The notes under the pieces were generated by a model. It had not been told where the DNA came from. It worked only from the letters and a program-made list of their open reading frames with translations, and ran no database searches. Made by a program: the position numbers and the translations under genes. Below are positions 33,901 to 40,731 of a DNA stretch of 64,000 bases, one piece after another (the first letter of the stretch is position 1; each line of letters begins with the position of its first letter). This DNA is from Chloroflexota bacterium (lineage in GTDB: Bacteria > Chloroflexota > Anaerolineae > Anaerolineales > Villigracilaceae): NCBI GenBank assembly GCA_024224815.1, contig JAAENC010000191.1, positions 16,417 to 80,416 of the forward strand, read 5' to 3'.

Positions 33901-34772
33901 GCAATTCATCGCAAGTGAGGAAAGATGCCCTTTTTGCCTTGGGTTATGCAGAAGAGGTTAATGATCCGATTAGTAAAGGGCAGGCTTTAACCGTATTAGC
34001 TGAATCTGAACGACAAAATGGAGAGAGAGAAGCTGCTCGCGCGCATTTGCAAGAAGGGATTTTGGTAATGGAAGCAGCAGGAGACCAATGGTTGCTTGTG
34101 CAGGAATATAGGGGACTGGCACTTTTGGATATTTTGGAGGAAAAACCAGAGCAAGCCTTAGAGAATTTGGAGCGCGCCCTTGCTATTTCTAAGGAATTGG
34201 GGATGGAGAATATGATCCCGCCAATGATGGCATTGCGCGGATTGGCCTTTCTTCAACAAAATCGCCTGGATGATGCGCTAGAGGCAACAAGCGAAGCGGT
34301 GGAAGAGTTGAAGCCTGATATTGAGCAAGTTTATCTGCTTCCTTATTGGCATTCACAAGTTTTGTCTGCCTTAGGGCGATATGAAGAAGAAGAGCGTGCT
34401 ATCGAAGAAGCCTATTTTTTGCTTAAAAAGTCCTTGTCCGGACTTCCTGATGAATTGCAGAGAGCTAGTTTAGAAAAAGTTGAAGATCATCGCGCTATTC
34501 TTAGTGCTTGGGAGCGTATTCGCCCAAGGTCTATTACTGTGCAGTTAAGTAAGGTGGGGGGAAGCAAGGAGAAGGTTGAAATAAAGTGGACGGTCAGTTT
34601 GCCAGAAGATGACCGAATTAAGGGGAAGGTTGCTCGACGACATCATCGTCTTTTGCGTTTGCTTAAAGAAGTAGAAAAAGAAGGTGTTGTAGCGAGCCAT
34701 CAGGATTTGGCAGATGCGCTTGATGTGGGATTGCGGACGATAGAAAGGGATATGGCTAGCATACTTTCATAA
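30960..34772 (+). CDS. BTAD/SARP-type regulator with AAA ATPase, TPR repeats and C-terminal HTH
   Basis: This 1270-residue protein has an N-terminal winged-helix DNA-binding domain (about 10-105) and a bacterial transcriptional activation domain of helical repeats (about 110-245), the AfsR/SARP layout. A STAND-like ATPase module follows, starting LIGREDDRATLLG near 276 with Walker A GSAGIGKT and Walker B LLLLLEDLHWADED. From about 700 to 1180 there are TPR repeats (for example NLGNLYYFQGEFDKTLAFYDQA). The last 45 residues look like a second helix-turn-helix (SHQDLADALDVGLRTIERDM). Such proteins sense a signal with the repeats and drive local genes. The lipoprotein genes immediately downstream are candidate targets. 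The ribosome site is weak. Confidence 0.88.
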   Translation: MSGTHQTPSSSLALEIFLFGTPKLKNNGGTLKLPTSTDAQHLLIYLLLNRKKSHSRTLLLGIFWPESSETRARKALSQAIWYIRRDFPELLETNHKSISVSSSLPIWVDIEEFKSLITDKNKISQNLEKAIQLYRGNLLEGLYEEWLLLEREHLRELYLQTLEQVIQKKKSEAKYQEALDLSLKLAESDSLRENAHREIMRLYFLLERPKAALKQYKVCEKILKEELGLEPEIETTALAEEIARKNNQQLAPHLPKSAPKPKTISPDREYPISLALIGREDDRATLLGHVDNLFKGYGGMILLEGSAGIGKTRLLQEIARDAEWRGAQVLWGQTQDTETSSAHALLLNALNEGLSSLRVSQFSELTEKLWLQVLKPLLPNLGKYRPDLSPPPLLEPEQERARLAEAMTTFVANWGDITPLLLLLEDLHWADEDTLRFLPALADRLRKHAVLVIGTYRGAEVRSVPVKWEQFQNLDRSALLEKKTLSGLNAASTSELIQRSLDLPQSAPAFEKRIHQETDGNPLFILEVLRTLQDEGLLTQTEAGKWQTPWDDSTADYAELPLPRMVEELIARRLKRLPDTSRQVLNIAAILGADVDFSLLSALCELSTKDLLNATRDLTTRQLLTEMADGYRFSHDKTHQVTRNKMDEKLRIALHRRVILTIEKQRPDRIAALAHHATEGQLWAEAIAYHQVAAQESESAHAYITSLSHYEQALNLVKLADISSSVHFDLLAGYEKTLSLLGKREEQADVLEQMQMIAKKDTEKLYEVALGKAKYLGQRNQYAASQVAAKEALGFGVKLNDIEKRSAALAALGTVFVWQGQTEDSLSPLQDAIALAVENGNQKKEAQYRRSLGSALLGIRDYEKAEKELAVALNLAKEQTDLLEQAEVYNLLGIMQMERGESVLGKASYEQALDYCYEIGYLYGEGRALTNLGNLYYFQGEFDKTLAFYDQAIIVFAKLGEKRGEVQVRLNRASISLNVLGNSSQVRKDALFALGYAEEVNDPISKGQALTVLAESERQNGEREAARAHLQEGILVMEAAGDQWLLVQEYRGLALLDILEEKPEQALENLERALAISKELGMENMIPPMMALRGLAFLQQNRLDDALEATSEAVEELKPDIEQVYLLPYWHSQVLSALGRYEEEERAIEEAYFLLKKSLSGLPDELQRASLEKVEDHRAILSAWERIRPRSITVQLSKVGGSKEKVEIKWTVSLPEDDRIKGKVARRHHRLLRLLKEVEKEGVVASHQDLADALDVGLRTIERDMASILS

Positions 34773-34836
34773 AAAATGGCGGGCATTTTTTATGGCGGGT
34801 GTTTTTTCTGAGATATTTTCAAGAGAGCTGTGCGGT

Positions 34837-34868
34837 AAGCTGATACTGGTTTGGTATCAGCTTTTTTA
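34837..34868 (+). terminator. Intrinsic terminator after the BTAD regulator
   Basis: AAGCTGATAC (34837-34846) and GTATCAGCTT (34854-34863) form a 10-base stem with a 7-base loop, followed by T residues. It ends only a few bases before the ribosome site of the next small gene, so it may also act as an attenuator of that gene. Confidence 0.75.
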
Positions 34869-34891
34869 TTCCCTTGGAAAAGGAGATTGTT

Positions 34892-35095
34892 TTGTCACTT
34901 GAAAACAGCTTGTCTTTACGAGAGTCTTTTGTTATTCGTCTGTGGAAGATGGATGAAGATCAGAAAAACTGGCGTGGGCAAATCCAGCATGTTAGAACGG
35001 GGAGTATTACTCATATTCAGGAATTTGATGATCTGAAAAAATATTTTAAAGCGTATTTAGAAGAGGAAGAAATAAAAAAAACAGGTCTTAAGTAA
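34892..35095 (+). CDS. Small conserved-looking protein of unknown function
   Basis: A 67-residue protein beginning at TTG 34892, which is preceded by AAGGAGA at six bases. The core ESFVIRLWKMDEDQKNWRGQ followed by IQHVRTGSITHIQEFDDL resembles a family of small proteins frequent in Chloroflexota and Cyanobacteria. Members have the pattern S-F-x-V-R-x-W, then W-R-G-x-x-x-H-V, then a Phe/Leu-rich helix. The function of that family is not known to me. The gene lies between the BTAD regulator and the first large lipoprotein gene and ends 14 bases before it, so the two are probably cotranscribed. Confidence 0.7.
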   Translation: MSLENSLSLRESFVIRLWKMDEDQKNWRGQIQHVRTGSITHIQEFDDLKKYFKAYLEEEEIKKTGLK

Positions 35096-35109
35096 AAAGA
35101 GGTGTAAAA

Positions 35110-36705
35110 ATGAAGAGACAAAGAACTTTATTATTGCTTATCGTTGCTATATTGCTCATTATTTCATGTTCAATTCCTTCTGGGCAGCCGAATGACCCTC
35201 AGGCTGTAGAGAATACGGCTATAGCGAAAACTGTGGAAGCATTATCTGGAGGAAGTGGAGCGGGAACACCGCAGCCGAATAGTGCGTCAGAAAGCGGTAT
35301 TCAGCCGGTAGGTGAGGGGCAGAGCCAGCGTCCAACCCCGACAGTGATTCCGACAAAACCTGCGCCTACAGCAGGAGCGAATTCGGCTCCACAATCCCAG
35401 TCGTTAAGTGTGGAGAATGTTAATTATTCCCCATCTAATACCGTTTATTATGGAGGTTGTTCTGGTGGGGAGGAGACTTTGATTCATGTTGAGGCTACTC
35501 TTTTGCCTTTGGATCAGATTAAAGAAGTTTTACTTTGGATAGATATTACTGATTCGACCGGGATTGTTTACTCAAAATATGCAAAGATGTGGCAGCTTGG
35601 CATCGGTGATTATGCAGGTGATATAGATATTGGTCAGATAGCACCCGGTGTGATGAACGACCCGGATGGCTCTGTTACTTTTTATCTTGAAGTAGTAGAT
35701 AAGAATAATGCCAGTATGCACAGTAACGCTTATAGTCTAAGTGTCTGGCATTGTGGTGGTGTTTTAGGGCCACCACCTGGTGGAGGAGGAAGTGCTGATA
35801 TTCGTTATTTTATAGCACCAGCGGGTGTGTCTGCAGGAGAAACGATTTTGCTGGAGTGGGAAGTTTGGGATGCTTGTAAAGTCTTCTTGGATGGAAACGA
35901 GGTAAATCATAATGATAATTATCATTATACGGTTCCGTCGAATGAGGGGAGTACAACCTATTCACATAGCTTAACGGCTTGGGGAAGTAGTTGTGATAAT
36001 AGTGAAGAGAAAAGAGCAGATGCCTCTGTTTCGATTAGCGCGGCGGGGGGCGGTAATAACGGCGGAAATGGTAATAATGGGGGCAATGGCAATAACGGCG
36101 GAAACGGCAATAACGGCGGAAATGTCGATGTTCGTTTTGTGAATAATTCATCGCATCATATTGTGGAATTGCAAATTGACGGACAAGAAGTGATTTTGTC
36201 TGAAGCGCAAACAATTTTGGCAAATGGTGGCTATTTGGATGTGAGCGTGCCGGCGGGAAGTCATAATTTTACTGCGGGAGCGGGTTTTTGGAATGGCGGA
36301 AGCAAAGCGTCCATGTATCCGATGCCAGGTGGGAGTTTTACGGACCAATCCGGTTCTGTAACCATTGTTGACCCCAGTATTACGCAAATTATGACGCAAT
36401 ACGGAAACTCCGGTTATTTTGGCGGACCATATTGGGATGGTACAACGCCATATTGTGCGGCTTTCAATTTTTATTCTGACGGTAGTTTCGTTTTCTATGA
36501 TGATGGTGTGCAAGTTAGCAGTGGTAGCTATAGTCTTGTGAAGCGAAATCCTGACTCCTATTCTGTAGTCTTCAGTGTTTCTACAAAAACAACACAATAT
36601 AACGGCACCTTTTATTATTCAGGGGCAGCGGCGGGAACGATGTATATGAATAATGGCCCCGCTGGCTGGGAGCAAATTGAGTATATTTATAAAGGTGGCT
36701 GCTAA
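35110..36705 (+). CDS. Large secreted lipoprotein with Asn/Gly repeat
   Basis: This 531-residue protein has a lipoprotein signal (LIVAILLIISC), a Ser/Thr/Pro linker to about residue 100, and two beta-sandwich-like modules. The first runs from VYYGGCSGGEETLIHVEATL and the second has ETILLEWEVWDACKVFLDGNEV. An Asn/Gly tract of five NGGN-type units (about 315-340) follows. A C-terminal domain has PAGSHNFTAGAGFWNGG and a jelly-roll-like end. The first two modules are paralogous to those of the next gene. Export and lipid anchoring are clear, and binding or adhesion is a guess. The segment THSLTAWGSSCDN suggests a disulfide-stabilised fold. Confidence 0.75.
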   Translation: MKRQRTLLLLIVAILLIISCSIPSGQPNDPQAVENTAIAKTVEALSGGSGAGTPQPNSASESGIQPVGEGQSQRPTPTVIPTKPAPTAGANSAPQSQSLSVENVNYSPSNTVYYGGCSGGEETLIHVEATLLPLDQIKEVLLWIDITDSTGIVYSKYAKMWQLGIGDYAGDIDIGQIAPGVMNDPDGSVTFYLEVVDKNNASMHSNAYSLSVWHCGGVLGPPPGGGGSADIRYFIAPAGVSAGETILLEWEVWDACKVFLDGNEVNHNDNYHYTVPSNEGSTTYSHSLTAWGSSCDNSEEKRADASVSISAAGGGNNGGNGNNGGNGNNGGNGNNGGNVDVRFVNNSSHHIVELQIDGQEVILSEAQTILANGGYLDVSVPAGSHNFTAGAGFWNGGSKASMYPMPGGSFTDQSGSVTIVDPSITQIMTQYGNSGYFGGPYWDGTTPYCAAFNFYSDGSFVFYDDGVQVSSGSYSLVKRNPDSYSVVFSVSTKTTQYNGTFYYSGAAAGTMYMNNGPAGWEQIEYIYKGGC

Positions 36706-36741
36706 AGTTAAGCCAAATTAAATAAATTGGAGAAGTATAAA

Positions 36742-38040
36742 ATGAACAGAAAAAATATTTCGGTTATTCTGATGTTGGTTGGGTTGTTGGTGAGTGCGTG
36801 TACACTTTCGTCAGCAGTGGCAACAGAAGCTGCCCCGGGTAGCGAATCAAGTTCACAAGCGGAAGCAACTTCCACACAAGGGAGTAGCAGTGCAGAGACG
36901 CGACCGACGAAAACGCCTGTGCAAAATACGGCAAATACGCCTTCGCAGCCCTCAGGTCAAAATAATTCGCCACCTACGACTGTGCCTACGAAAGCATCGT
37001 CGTCGGGAAATTCAAACTCATCTGGCTCATCCAATAACGGGCCGTTAACGATTAGTAATATCACGATGTATCCGCAGGGCGATGTTTATTATGGGAATTG
37101 TGGAAATGGTGAGGAGACGATGGCAAATATTCAGGCGACACTCGACCCATTGGACAAGGTGGCTTCAGCGACGATTTATTATGCATATAATGGTCCTTCC
37201 GGAATGTATGGGAATTACTCTAAAGATATGTACAAATTAGGGATCGGTGATTACGCTGCTGATATCGATGTAGGCGTAGAGGCTGATTTCCCCCTTCAGG
37301 GAAACGACGGCACCCTCGAAGTTTATATCCATGCCGTTGACAAAGATGGCAATACGGTCGATAGTAATTGGCAGACTCTCAATGTTTGGCATTGCTCTAC
37401 TGTTGGTCAGCCTCCGCAGGAAGATGTTGCGCTCCTTTCCTTTACTGGTCCTGTGAGTGCAAGCGCTGGTGATACGATCACGCTGGAATGGGAAGTGTTA
37501 AATGCCTGCAAAGTCTTTTTAAACGGTGATGAAGTTGCTGTTCATGTAGGCACTTACGATTATGCTATTCCTTCTGATGTAGGAGGGCAGAATTATGGGT
37601 TTACATTGACCGCTTGGGGGAATAGTTGCGACAATAGTTCAGAGGTTGGGGCCTATCATGATATGTGGATTGACGATGCAACCCAAACAACCATTGAAAC
37701 TGGTTCAGGCAATCTAAAGGATAGTTTTAGCCTCGATTTTGGTGATGGAAACGGCGATGACATTATCTTTGATCATCGATCAGACGGAACCGTTTTATAC
37801 ACTGTTTGGGGTTCAGAATTGAAGATGTATGGAACATGGGAACCGAGTGTAGCCCAATGTGTATCTGAGCTGAACTCTGGTTCATTTACCGAAGTCCACA
37901 TTGATGTCTATGATTATATTTGTTATAAGACAGGTTCCGGGAACTATGGTTGGCTTTATATAAAAGGCATGTTCCTTGATCTTGACGATAGAACAAACTC
38001 TTATATCGACCTTTCATATCATACAGAGGTAACTCAGTAA
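36742..38040 (+). CDS. Secreted lipoprotein, paralogue of the preceding gene
   Basis: This 432-residue protein has lipobox GLLVSAC and a long Ser/Thr/Gly linker (about 30-105), then the same two modules as its neighbour: VYYGNCGNGEETMANIQATL with YKLGIGDYAADIDVG, and DTITLEWEVLNACKVFLNGDEV with LTAWGNSCDNS. The Asn/Gly tract is missing, and the C-terminal 110 residues differ and are acidic, with DFGDGNGDDIIFDHR that could bind calcium. ATG 36742 follows GGAGAAG; a TTG at 36727 is part of that site. The pair is a tandem duplication followed by C-terminal divergence. Function unknown. Confidence 0.75.
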   Translation: MNRKNISVILMLVGLLVSACTLSSAVATEAAPGSESSSQAEATSTQGSSSAETRPTKTPVQNTANTPSQPSGQNNSPPTTVPTKASSSGNSNSSGSSNNGPLTISNITMYPQGDVYYGNCGNGEETMANIQATLDPLDKVASATIYYAYNGPSGMYGNYSKDMYKLGIGDYAADIDVGVEADFPLQGNDGTLEVYIHAVDKDGNTVDSNWQTLNVWHCSTVGQPPQEDVALLSFTGPVSASAGDTITLEWEVLNACKVFLNGDEVAVHVGTYDYAIPSDVGGQNYGFTLTAWGNSCDNSSEVGAYHDMWIDDATQTTIETGSGNLKDSFSLDFGDGNGDDIIFDHRSDGTVLYTVWGSELKMYGTWEPSVAQCVSELNSGSFTEVHIDVYDYICYKTGSGNYGWLYIKGMFLDLDDRTNSYIDLSYHTEVTQ

Positions 38041-38057
38041 ATATTTATGCTCTCTCT

Positions 38058-38088
38058 AGCGCCCCTCTTCTGAGGGGCGCTGTTTTTG
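38058..38088 (+). terminator. Intrinsic terminator after the lipoprotein pair
   Basis: AGCGCCCCTC (38058-38067) and GAGGGGCGCT (38072-38081) form a perfect 10-base stem with a TTCT loop, then GTTTTTG. It begins 18 bases after the stop. Confidence 0.88.
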
Positions 38089-38105
38089 TGTATGGAGTAA
38101 ACTTA

Positions 38106-38267
38106 GAGCCTATCCTAAAAATAATTATCAAGAATTGCATTGCACTTGTAGCGGAGCGGAAAGTGCGTTGCAAGCCGGGGCATCAGTCAATTTCTCTAGC
38201 TAGACCCGCTGTGCATTGCATCCGAATGGATGCAATGCACAGCTCCCCGCATTTTTAGGATAGATAC
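38106..38267. mobile_element. MITE-like element, copy 1
   Basis: A 162-base element with terminal inverted repeats GAGCCTATCCTAAAAAT and ATTTTTAGGATAGATAC. It is flanked by TTA (or CTTA) on both sides at 38102-38105 and 38267-38270. It has no coding capacity. Its first 69 bases are identical to copy 2 at 57822-57984. It carries a 15-base perfect inner hairpin at 38209-38242. The 3-base TNA-type duplication and GAG ends recall some IS5-family elements, which is inference. The remaining part of the 38041-38403 gap contains only the terminator and upstream sequence of the next gene. Confidence 0.8.
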
Positions 38268-38403
38268 TTAGTAAAGATTACTCTTCTTATAAACTTTTAT
38301 TGCTCGAGGAAGATAATATGGATATTGAAAAATCTCCTGACATTTTCCTGACGTTTGTTTTATATGAATGGTGAAATTAATATAACAAGGAGATAGTATT
38401 CTA

Positions 38404-40089
38404 ATGAAGAAGGAAATACAGTTTCATAGATATGAATGTTTGTTTGTCTTGACCTTGTTACTTGTGCTTACTATAAGTGCATGTACGCTACCAGGAAATG
38501 CTTCAACACCTCCCCCAATATCTGAAGCAGAAGGTGATACTCAGGCAGATAATATTGAAGAGCCGGCTCAACCTGCGCCTGAAGCAGAAGCACCAACAAC
38601 ATCTTCGAATATTGTTGCGTCGGGTGAAGTGGAGATACTAAATCTCGAAAGTTTCGATTTTGCAACTGGAGAAAAAGGTCTTCAGGCAGGCGGCGATCTT
38701 TATATTCGCACCGCAGATACAAGTGATTGTGGCACTGCTGAGATTTGGGCCAATTTTCCTCCGCAGGGAGGTGGACTATTTCTTTTTAATGATATGAATG
38801 CAGATTTATCTACTATTGACCTAACAAGCATGGGAATCACAGATGCAGATTTTTCCCTCCTTTGTGTGGAGTTAATGGTCGATGGCGTTTATCTATATAA
38901 GCAAAATGCTTCCCCAGAAAATTTTGTGATCTTCCGTGTAATTAACGTGCTGCCTGAAGCCGTGAGTTTGTCCTATATCGTCATTAATGGAGAAATTCCC
39001 AAAAACACATCTGCCTCTATTCAAGAGAGCGGTACGCCTGATTCTTTCACTCTACCTGCTGGTCAAAGTATTCCCGTTTATGATACTCCTGGTGGTGAAA
39101 GCAGCGGAACCTTCGAAGTAGAGCTTTTCTTTACTGTTCTTGAAGAAGTCGATGGCTTTTTGAATGTTTCCTGGGATGCATCAAATGGAGACGCTTATCA
39201 AGCATGGGTTAAAAAAGACGATGTGGCATTTTTCTTTAACGGAAACGCTTCTGCTAACTGCCCCTTTGTTTTTACACCAATAGATTACTCTCCTAAGGTT
39301 TTTCCATCGCCAGACGGCAGCCAGCCAAAGGGAGTTTTTGCTTTTGATGCACTGGTTGATCTAAGCTCTGAGCCAGTAAGTATTGAGCAAACAGAGGCTA
39401 CGCTTCAGGATGCCAGCAATATTCTTTTTAATCTGACAGGTTTTGTGATCCAGCTGAATAATTACGCTACTGTTGAGTTTACACAGGAGCAATCACCAGA
39501 ATACTATATGCGTGATAGTATCCCGAATTGTTATATTGCTCAAAAAGCTGATGAAGAAATTCCTGACAGCCTCCTGATTTTTTCTTATGGTGCAGATGGT
39601 TTTGCCCGTAGGATGGGTGGCTTTACCTATGAGATCGAGGGTTCACCTACATTTAAAAACCACTTTGTAGATGCTTTCGGTAAAGAGAATCAGGTCTATG
39701 TGATGTTCAATCACTATAGCCATAAATTTGGGCGCTGCGGCTACGATGAAACCGGAGAAACGATCATCAGTGACATCTCAGTTGGTGGTGAATGTGGGAA
39801 TCAGCAAGGTACAGCTTGCGTCATGAATAATGGCTACTCCATGTGTGAAAATCTGGTCGATGAACTCTATGCATCTACACCAAATTACTTCAGCGCATCC
39901 ACCGTTATTCATGAAATCATGCATTCATTTGGTTTGCACGGCAATATGGATCATTACGGTGCACCGGATTGCACTAGCGAAATGCAAAAACTCGATAATG
40001 CCTGGCAGCCAAATTTGGATGAAGCTGAAATTTTCAATGTGATGTGTCCCTATGTCTATGATAATTTTGTAGCAGGATATCGTCCATAA
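38404..40089 (+). CDS. Secreted lipoprotein metalloprotease-like protein
   Basis: This 561-residue protein has a lipoprotein signal (LLLVLTISAC), an acidic Pro/Glu linker, an SH3-like middle region and a C-terminal peptidase-like domain. The zinc motif is VIHEIMHSFGLHGNMDH near residue 504, an HExxH helix followed by the Gly turn of metzincins. The third His stands one place early (position 10 of the motif) with Gly at the usual position 11. Asp and His a few residues on (MDH) are alternative ligands. MCPY near the end resembles a Met-turn. AAGGAGAT lies before the ATG. It is likely an extracellular protease, but the ligand set needs checking. Confidence 0.72.
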   Translation: MKKEIQFHRYECLFVLTLLLVLTISACTLPGNASTPPPISEAEGDTQADNIEEPAQPAPEAEAPTTSSNIVASGEVEILNLESFDFATGEKGLQAGGDLYIRTADTSDCGTAEIWANFPPQGGGLFLFNDMNADLSTIDLTSMGITDADFSLLCVELMVDGVYLYKQNASPENFVIFRVINVLPEAVSLSYIVINGEIPKNTSASIQESGTPDSFTLPAGQSIPVYDTPGGESSGTFEVELFFTVLEEVDGFLNVSWDASNGDAYQAWVKKDDVAFFFNGNASANCPFVFTPIDYSPKVFPSPDGSQPKGVFAFDALVDLSSEPVSIEQTEATLQDASNILFNLTGFVIQLNNYATVEFTQEQSPEYYMRDSIPNCYIAQKADEEIPDSLLIFSYGADGFARRMGGFTYEIEGSPTFKNHFVDAFGKENQVYVMFNHYSHKFGRCGYDETGETIISDISVGGECGNQQGTACVMNNGYSMCENLVDELYASTPNYFSASTVIHEIMHSFGLHGNMDHYGAPDCTSEMQKLDNAWQPNLDEAEIFNVMCPYVYDNFVAGYRP

Positions 40090-40109
40090 AAGAACTTTCT
40101 TAAAAATAA

Positions 40110-40150
40110 AAATTCCTTTTAGGCAATTTGTCTAAAAGGAATTTTGTTTT
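40110..40150 (+). terminator. Intrinsic terminator after the metalloprotease gene
   Basis: AAATTCCTTTTAG (40110-40122) and its complement (40132-40144) form a 13-base stem with a 9-base loop, followed by TGTTTT. It isolates the lipoprotein region from the dcw cluster. Confidence 0.85.
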
Positions 40151-40177
40151 AAATGCGATAAAGAACCGAAGTACTAC

Positions 40178-40206
40178 TTGCAATTTGGGTATGGATATTG
40201 TAGAAT
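40178..40206 (+). promoter_or_regulatory. Putative promoter of the dcw cluster
   Basis: TTGCAA (40178-40183) and TAGAAT (40201-40206) are 17 bases apart. The -10 hexamer matches at 5/6 positions. Start of transcription would fall within the MraZ repeats immediately downstream. Confidence 0.55.
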
Positions 40207-40236
40207 GTGGTACAAAGTGGTAGAAAGTGGAGGGTG
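40207..40236 (+). promoter_or_regulatory. MraZ operator: three GTGG repeats at 10-base spacing
   Basis: GTGG occurs at 40207, 40217 and 40227, each copy after the first preceded by AAA, with a related GGGTG at 40233. Direct repeats of AAAGTGG or GTGG type one helical turn apart upstream of mraZ are the known binding site for MraZ, which represses its own operon. Confidence 0.75.
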
Positions 40237-40245
40237 AGTCCCTCT

Positions 40246-40267
40246 AAACGCCGGTCTCCCGGCGTTT
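40246..40267 (+). other. Leader hairpin before mraZ
   Basis: AAACGCCGG (40246-40254) and CCGGCGTTT (40259-40267) form a 9-base GC-rich stem with a TCTC loop, 25 bases before the mraZ start. Only a short T-rich stretch follows, so it could be a weak attenuator or an mRNA-stabilising leader. Confidence 0.6.
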
Positions 40268-40292
40268 GTCTGTTAAATAAGGTGTAGAACAA

Positions 40293-40730
40293 ATGTTCCT
40301 AGGGCAGTATCAACACTCACTCGATGCAAAAGGACGGCTTATCGTCCCCGCCCGTTTTCGCGATAATCTCGCAGAAGGCGGTTTTGTGACGCGTGGTTTT
40401 GATCGCTGCCTAATGGTAATGACCGTAGATTACTTTGAAGCGGTCTATCAACGCATCAATTCGATGAACTTGGCAGACCCGGCCACACGAGAACTACGCC
40501 GTCTTTTCTTCGCTAATGCCTATTCTATCACTCCTGACAAAGTTGGGCGCATTAACCTTCCCCAAGACTTACGTCAATTTGCGCAAATCGAAAGTGATAC
40601 GACAGTAGCAGGGCAAGGCGAATATTTTGAAATCTGGCTTCCTTCTTTGTGGCAAGCACAAATGACCACGCTAGAAAATGCAGAAGCCAATATCGAACGT
40701 TTTTCCGCTCTCGACCTCTCAGGAAACTGA
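40293..40730 (+). CDS. mraZ: Transcriptional regulator MraZ
   Basis: This 145-residue protein has two AbrB-like swapped-hairpin halves. The first is GQYQHSLDAKGRLIVPARFR (residues 4-23); the second repeats the DxxGRINLP pattern in ITPDKVGRINLPQDLR near 79. The conserved helix DPATRELRRLFFANA lies between. MraZ binds the repeats upstream of its own gene and tunes the division and cell-wall cluster. AAGGTG precedes the ATG. It is the first gene of the cluster, as usual. Confidence 0.95.
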   Translation: MFLGQYQHSLDAKGRLIVPARFRDNLAEGGFVTRGFDRCLMVMTVDYFEAVYQRINSMNLADPATRELRRLFFANAYSITPDKVGRINLPQDLRQFAQIESDTTVAGQGEYFEIWLPSLWQAQMTTLENAEANIERFSALDLSGN

Positions 40731-40731
40731 G

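Noticed and set aside
36048-36125. CRISPR-like direct repeats
   Set aside because: The short repeats are in-frame NGGN codons of a lipoprotein with no spacers, and no cas genes are present.
38106-38267. Small ncRNA in the MITE
   Set aside because: The hairpins are shared with the second copy and bounded by target duplications, so transposition explains them. A transcript is not required.
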